Assembly (NCBI GenBank): GCA_023248835.1
Contig: JAHFDU010000154.1
Span: forward strand, 1 to 8,890
Length of the DNA: 8,890 bases
Source: Myxococcales bacterium
GTDB taxonomy: Bacteria > Myxococcota_A > Polyangia > Palsa-1104
Reading direction: 5' to 3'
In this document: positions 6,741-8,890 of the stretch, in pieces
How positions within the stretch are numbered: the stretch's first letter is position 1
How the letters are laid out: the number at the start of each line of letters is the position of its first letter
The notes under the pieces: model-generated
What the model saw: only the letters and a program-made list of their open reading frames with translations
Told to the model about the DNA's origin: nothing
Databases searched by the model: none
Position numbers and translations under genes: made by a program

Positions 6741-6769
6741 GCAACGCATTTGTGAACATTCTGTAACGG
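6741..6769 (-). promoter_or_regulatory. Degenerate Pho box candidate in the phoR-phoB gap
   Basis: On the minus strand CCGTTAC, TGTTCAC and GCGTTGC recur with four-base spacers, an 11-bp period, before phoB. The matches to CTGTCAC are partial. On the opposite strand the same bases read TTGTGAA, four bases, CTGTAAC, which is a slightly better match, so orientation is uncertain. An AT-rich GATTAAT lies downstream as a possible -10. PhoB autoregulation is common and fits. Confidence 0.3.
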
Positions 6770-6782
6770 ACTCTGATTACGA

Positions 6783-7988
6783 TCAGGAGATCGGCAGCTG
6801 TATGACAAAACGCGTTCCGCGGCCAAGCTTGCTTTCGACGGTGATATTGCCTTGGTGTGCAATCACCAGGTGCTTGACGATGGAAAGGCCGAGCCCGGTG
6901 CCGCCAAGCTCGCGTGAGCGCGCATCGTCGGCGCGGTAGAAACGCTCGAACAGGCGCGGCAGGTGTTCAGCCGCAATGCCACAGCCAGTGTCCTCGACCA
7001 CCAATTCGACCGCGGTATCGCGCGCGCTGGCGCGCAGAGTGATGCGGCCCCCTTTGGCGGTGTACTTGATCGCATTCTCCACCAGGTTCGTCAGCATCTG
7101 TTCGACCGCGGCGCGTTCGGCAGACACCGCGAGGACGGGAGCTACCATGCTTCTTAGCTCAATATTTTTTTCTCTAGCGCGTGCGCCGAGTGTCGTGCGG
7201 ACCGTATCGATCACATCAGTCAGTCGCACCCTCTGCCGGCGCGGCCGGTAGCCGGCCTCCAGTCGTGCCAGGTCCAACAGATCCGCTGTCAGCACTGAAA
7301 GTCGATCGGCATGGCGGCGAAGAATCGCAACAAACGTCGAGCGCGCCTGCGGATCCTCTGCCGCTCCAGCTGCCAGTGTTTCCGCAGCGCCAACAATAGC
7401 GGCCACCGGCGTGCGTAGCTCGTGCGACGCGTTCGCCACAAAATCGCGCCGCAGCCGTTCGATCCGCCGTGATTCAGTCATGTCGATGAGGATACACACC
7501 GCTTGTTCGCCGCCGAGCGGCTGAGCACGAACTTGCAAGACCCGGCCGCCTACGTGCATCTCCTGCTCGGCGACCTGCCTGTTCGCACGCGCTTCTCTGA
7601 GCGTCTCGTCGAGCCCCGGGGTTCGTACCGCCTCTAAAGGAGTGCGTCCAATCACGTCGTCTATCCCTAGCAGCTGCGAAAAAGCCGGATTGGCCACGAT
7701 AAAATGACCGTTTTCGAGCAGTGCCACGCCTTCGATCATAGTGGCAAGAGTCGTCCGCAGTTTTTCATGTTCATGAGCAACGCTGGCGAGGTCTAAAAGG
7801 GTCCGGCCGCGCAGCTGCCCGAGCGCTTCGACGAGCCCGCCCAGTTCTCCGCCCCAAGACGGCAGTTCTACATGGAGATCGCCACGCGCCATTCTTTGCA
7901 CCGTGCGGGTCATTACCGACAGCCGAGTCCTTGATCGAACAAGGATAGCAGTAAGGATTACCCCGACTGCGAAGGCAATCCACCACAC
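6783..7988 (-). CDS. phoR: Phosphate regulon sensor histidine kinase PhoR
   Basis: PhoR phosphorylates PhoB when phosphate import is low and dephosphorylates it otherwise. The 401-residue product has a single N-terminal membrane segment (about 2-17), a HAMP-like linker (18-70), a PAS domain (about 80-172), a HisKA domain with phosphoacceptor H189 in ASHELRTP, and a complete ATPase domain: N-box NLVENAIKYT (301-310), G1 DTGCGI (333-338), F-box RLFERFYRAD, and G2 GGTGLGLSIV (362-371). The start is a GTG at 7988; an in-frame TAG directly precedes it, and there is no Shine-Dalgarno. Many PhoR proteins have two membrane segments, so this one is short at the N-terminus, either naturally or by loss. 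It precedes phoB, the reverse of the E. coli order. The kinase call is secure; PhoR identity comes from HAMP-PAS architecture and context. Confidence 0.9.
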   Translation of the reverse strand: MWWIAFAVGVILTAILVRSRTRLSVMTRTVQRMARGDLHVELPSWGGELGGLVEALGQLRGRTLLDLASVAHEHEKLRTTLATMIEGVALLENGHFIVANPAFSQLLGIDDVIGRTPLEAVRTPGLDETLREARANRQVAEQEMHVGGRVLQVRAQPLGGEQAVCILIDMTESRRIERLRRDFVANASHELRTPVAAIVGAAETLAAGAAEDPQARSTFVAILRRHADRLSVLTADLLDLARLEAGYRPRRQRVRLTDVIDTVRTTLGARAREKNIELRSMVAPVLAVSAERAAVEQMLTNLVENAIKYTAKGGRITLRASARDTAVELVVEDTGCGIAAEHLPRLFERFYRADDARSRELGGTGLGLSIVKHLVIAHQGNITVESKLGRGTRFVIQLPIS

Positions 7989-8069
7989 CTACCGGCGGCA
8001 CTTTCTGAGTGCGACGCGGCCATTATCACCAACCACACTTGGTTGCATCCTCACCGATCTACTTACCAT
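7989..8069 (-). other. Possible 26-codon leader ORF in frame with phoR
   Basis: An ATG at 8069 opens a 26-codon reading frame beginning MVSRSVRMQ and ending VALRKCRR. Its TAG stop (7991-7989) is immediately followed by the phoR GTG, in the same frame. GAGG lies 6 nt before this ATG, a better ribosome site than phoR itself has. It could be a leader peptide that feeds ribosomes to phoR by reinitiation, or a former N-terminus of PhoR cut off by an amber codon. The peptide resembles no family I know, and chance cannot be excluded for an ORF this short. A GATAAT (8027-8022) inside it could equally be a -10 element for phoR. Confidence 0.3.
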
Positions 8070-8090
8070 TCAACACCTCGGCGCTGTGAA

Positions 8091-8110
8091 AAGAGGTTCT
8101 AACACCTCTT
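8091..8110 (-). terminator. Weak intrinsic-terminator-like hairpin after the dehydrogenase
   Basis: On the minus strand AAGAGGT (8110-8104) and ACCTCTT (8097-8091) form a 7-bp stem around the loop GTTAGA. The descending arm runs into a short T-run (CTCTTTTC). The stem is low in GC and the T-run short, so termination of the dehydrogenase transcript would be partial at best. It may instead be part of the phoR leader. The rest of the 164-bp gap (7989-8152) shows no clear Pho box. Confidence 0.35.
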
Positions 8111-8152
8111 GGCGTTCATCCTTGGTTGAGTCCATGACCCAGCAGGCGAATT

Positions 8153-8890
8153 TTACCTCAAGTTCCGGCTGGGTGCAGGCACCTCATTCTGCGGCTGGCC
8201 GCCGCTGAGCACGCAAACAATGCTCTCAGCCGCCAGCCGCGCCATCTGCGTGCGGGTCTTTTCCGTGGCTGACCCAAGATGCGGCAGCAACAGCGCGCGT
8301 TTCGATACCCGCAATCTCTCATCTACTTGCGGCTCGCTCGCATAAACATCGAGTCCAGCTCCAAACAGATGGCCACGCTCCAGTGCATCGGCAAGCGCAG
8401 ATTCGTCGACGATGGCACCGCGCGCGGTGTTGATAAAAATCGCAGTCGGTTTCATTTGCGCAAATTCGCGTACTCCGAACAGCGCACGCGTCGCCTGATT
8501 GAGCGGGCAATGCAGCGACACCACATCAGAATATTTCAGCAGCTCGTCGAGTGAAACCAACCGCGCACCGTCCACTCCGGCAACCGCGCGCGGATTTGCG
8601 TAGACCACTTGCATGCCAAACGCACGCGCACGCCGCGCCACCGCTTGACCAATCCGCCCAAGTCCGACAATGCCGAGCGTCGCACCGTCGAGCTCGCGGC
8701 CGCAGAGCTCGGTCGGTTGCCAGCCTTGCCAGCTCGCCTGCCGCATCAACGCGATTCCCTCCTCGACTCGCCGCGCCACGCCGAGGATCAGCGCCCAAGT
8801 AAGCTCCGCTGTCGCTGCGGTGAGAACATCCGGCGTGTGGGTGACAACAATGCCGCGCTCAGCGCAAGCGGCGACATCAATATTGTCGTA
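8153..8890 (-). CDS. D-isomer-specific 2-hydroxyacid dehydrogenase, 5' end missing (glyoxylate/hydroxypyruvate reductase-like)
   Basis: The reading frame is open to the right edge, leaving 245 visible residues of a protein normally near 310-330. The visible part starts YDNIDVAAC, the conserved hinge before the cofactor domain. The Rossmann loop GLGRIG is at visible residues 76-81. The catalytic triad is present: Arg 157 in NTARGAIVDE, Glu 186 in GLDVYASEP, and His 204 in LLPHLGSATEKTR. After the second cofactor strand (VVYANPR) there is no Asp, and an Arg is present, which in this family often means NADP(H) preference. The enzyme probably reduces glyoxylate, hydroxypyruvate or a related 2-keto acid. 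A GTG at 8779 is internal and not the start. It is separated from phoR by 164 bp and is probably not part of the Pho circuit. Confidence 0.88.
   Translation of the reverse strand, partial: YDNIDVAACAERGIVVTHTPDVLTAATAELTWALILGVARRVEEGIALMRQASWQGWQPTELCGRELDGATLGIVGLGRIGQAVARRARAFGMQVVYANPRAVAGVDGARLVSLDELLKYSDVVSLHCPLNQATRALFGVREFAQMKPTAIFINTARGAIVDESALADALERGHLFGAGLDVYASEPQVDERLRVSKRALLLPHLGSATEKTRTQMARLAAESIVCVLSGGQPQNEVPAPSRNLR

Noticed and set aside
7771..8001. Alternative minus-strand frame overlapping the phoR start as a missing PhoR N-terminus
   Set aside because: The translation has no hydrophobic membrane segment and overlaps the true phoR frame; it does not supply a lost sensor region.
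8777..8779. GTG as the start of the dehydrogenase
   Set aside because: The same frame runs open to the window edge and encodes conserved family sequence (YDNIDV and the following strands), so the gene begins beyond 8890.

Overview
The window is a phosphate-starvation (Pho) locus of a Gram-negative bacterium, with every recognisable gene on the minus strand. In transcription order (high to low coordinates) it holds the 3' part of a D-2-hydroxyacid dehydrogenase gene, phoR (sensor kinase), phoB (response regulator), an OprO/OprP-type outer-membrane phosphate porin, pstS, pstC, pstA, pstB and phoU. The porin and the periplasmic PstS show that the host has an outer membrane. The moderately high GC content and protein sequences suggest a proteobacterium-like organism, but I cannot place it more precisely from sequence alone.

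Region by region: 8153-8890 is the dehydrogenase, cut by the right edge. 7989-8152 is a gap with a small hairpin and a 26-codon in-frame mini-ORF whose TAG stop directly abuts the GTG start of phoR. 6783-7988 is phoR, 5993-6703 phoB and 4418-5914 the porin. 4336-4417 is the pstS promoter region, with three Pho half-sites at an 11-bp period. 3316-4335 is pstS, 2409-3329 pstC, 1433-2278 pstA, 684-1436 pstB and 15-680 phoU. Between pstC and pstA lies a 130-bp spacer filled with palindromic dispersed-type repeats. A strong Shine-Dalgarno at bases 1-8 predicts another gene just beyond the left edge.

The genes form one physiological circuit. The porin passes phosphate through the outer membrane. 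PstS binds it in the periplasm. PstC and PstA, powered by PstB, import it. PhoU links the state of the transporter to PhoR, which controls PhoB, which in turn should bind the Pho boxes. The strongest Pho box is before pstS, with weaker candidates before phoB and the porin.

I found no completely novel system. The noteworthy details are the phoR-before-phoB order, the porin sitting inside the locus, the TTG starts with good Shine-Dalgarnos that shorten pstC and pstB, the repeat element that appears to supply the pstA ribosome-binding site, and the unusual phoR leader.
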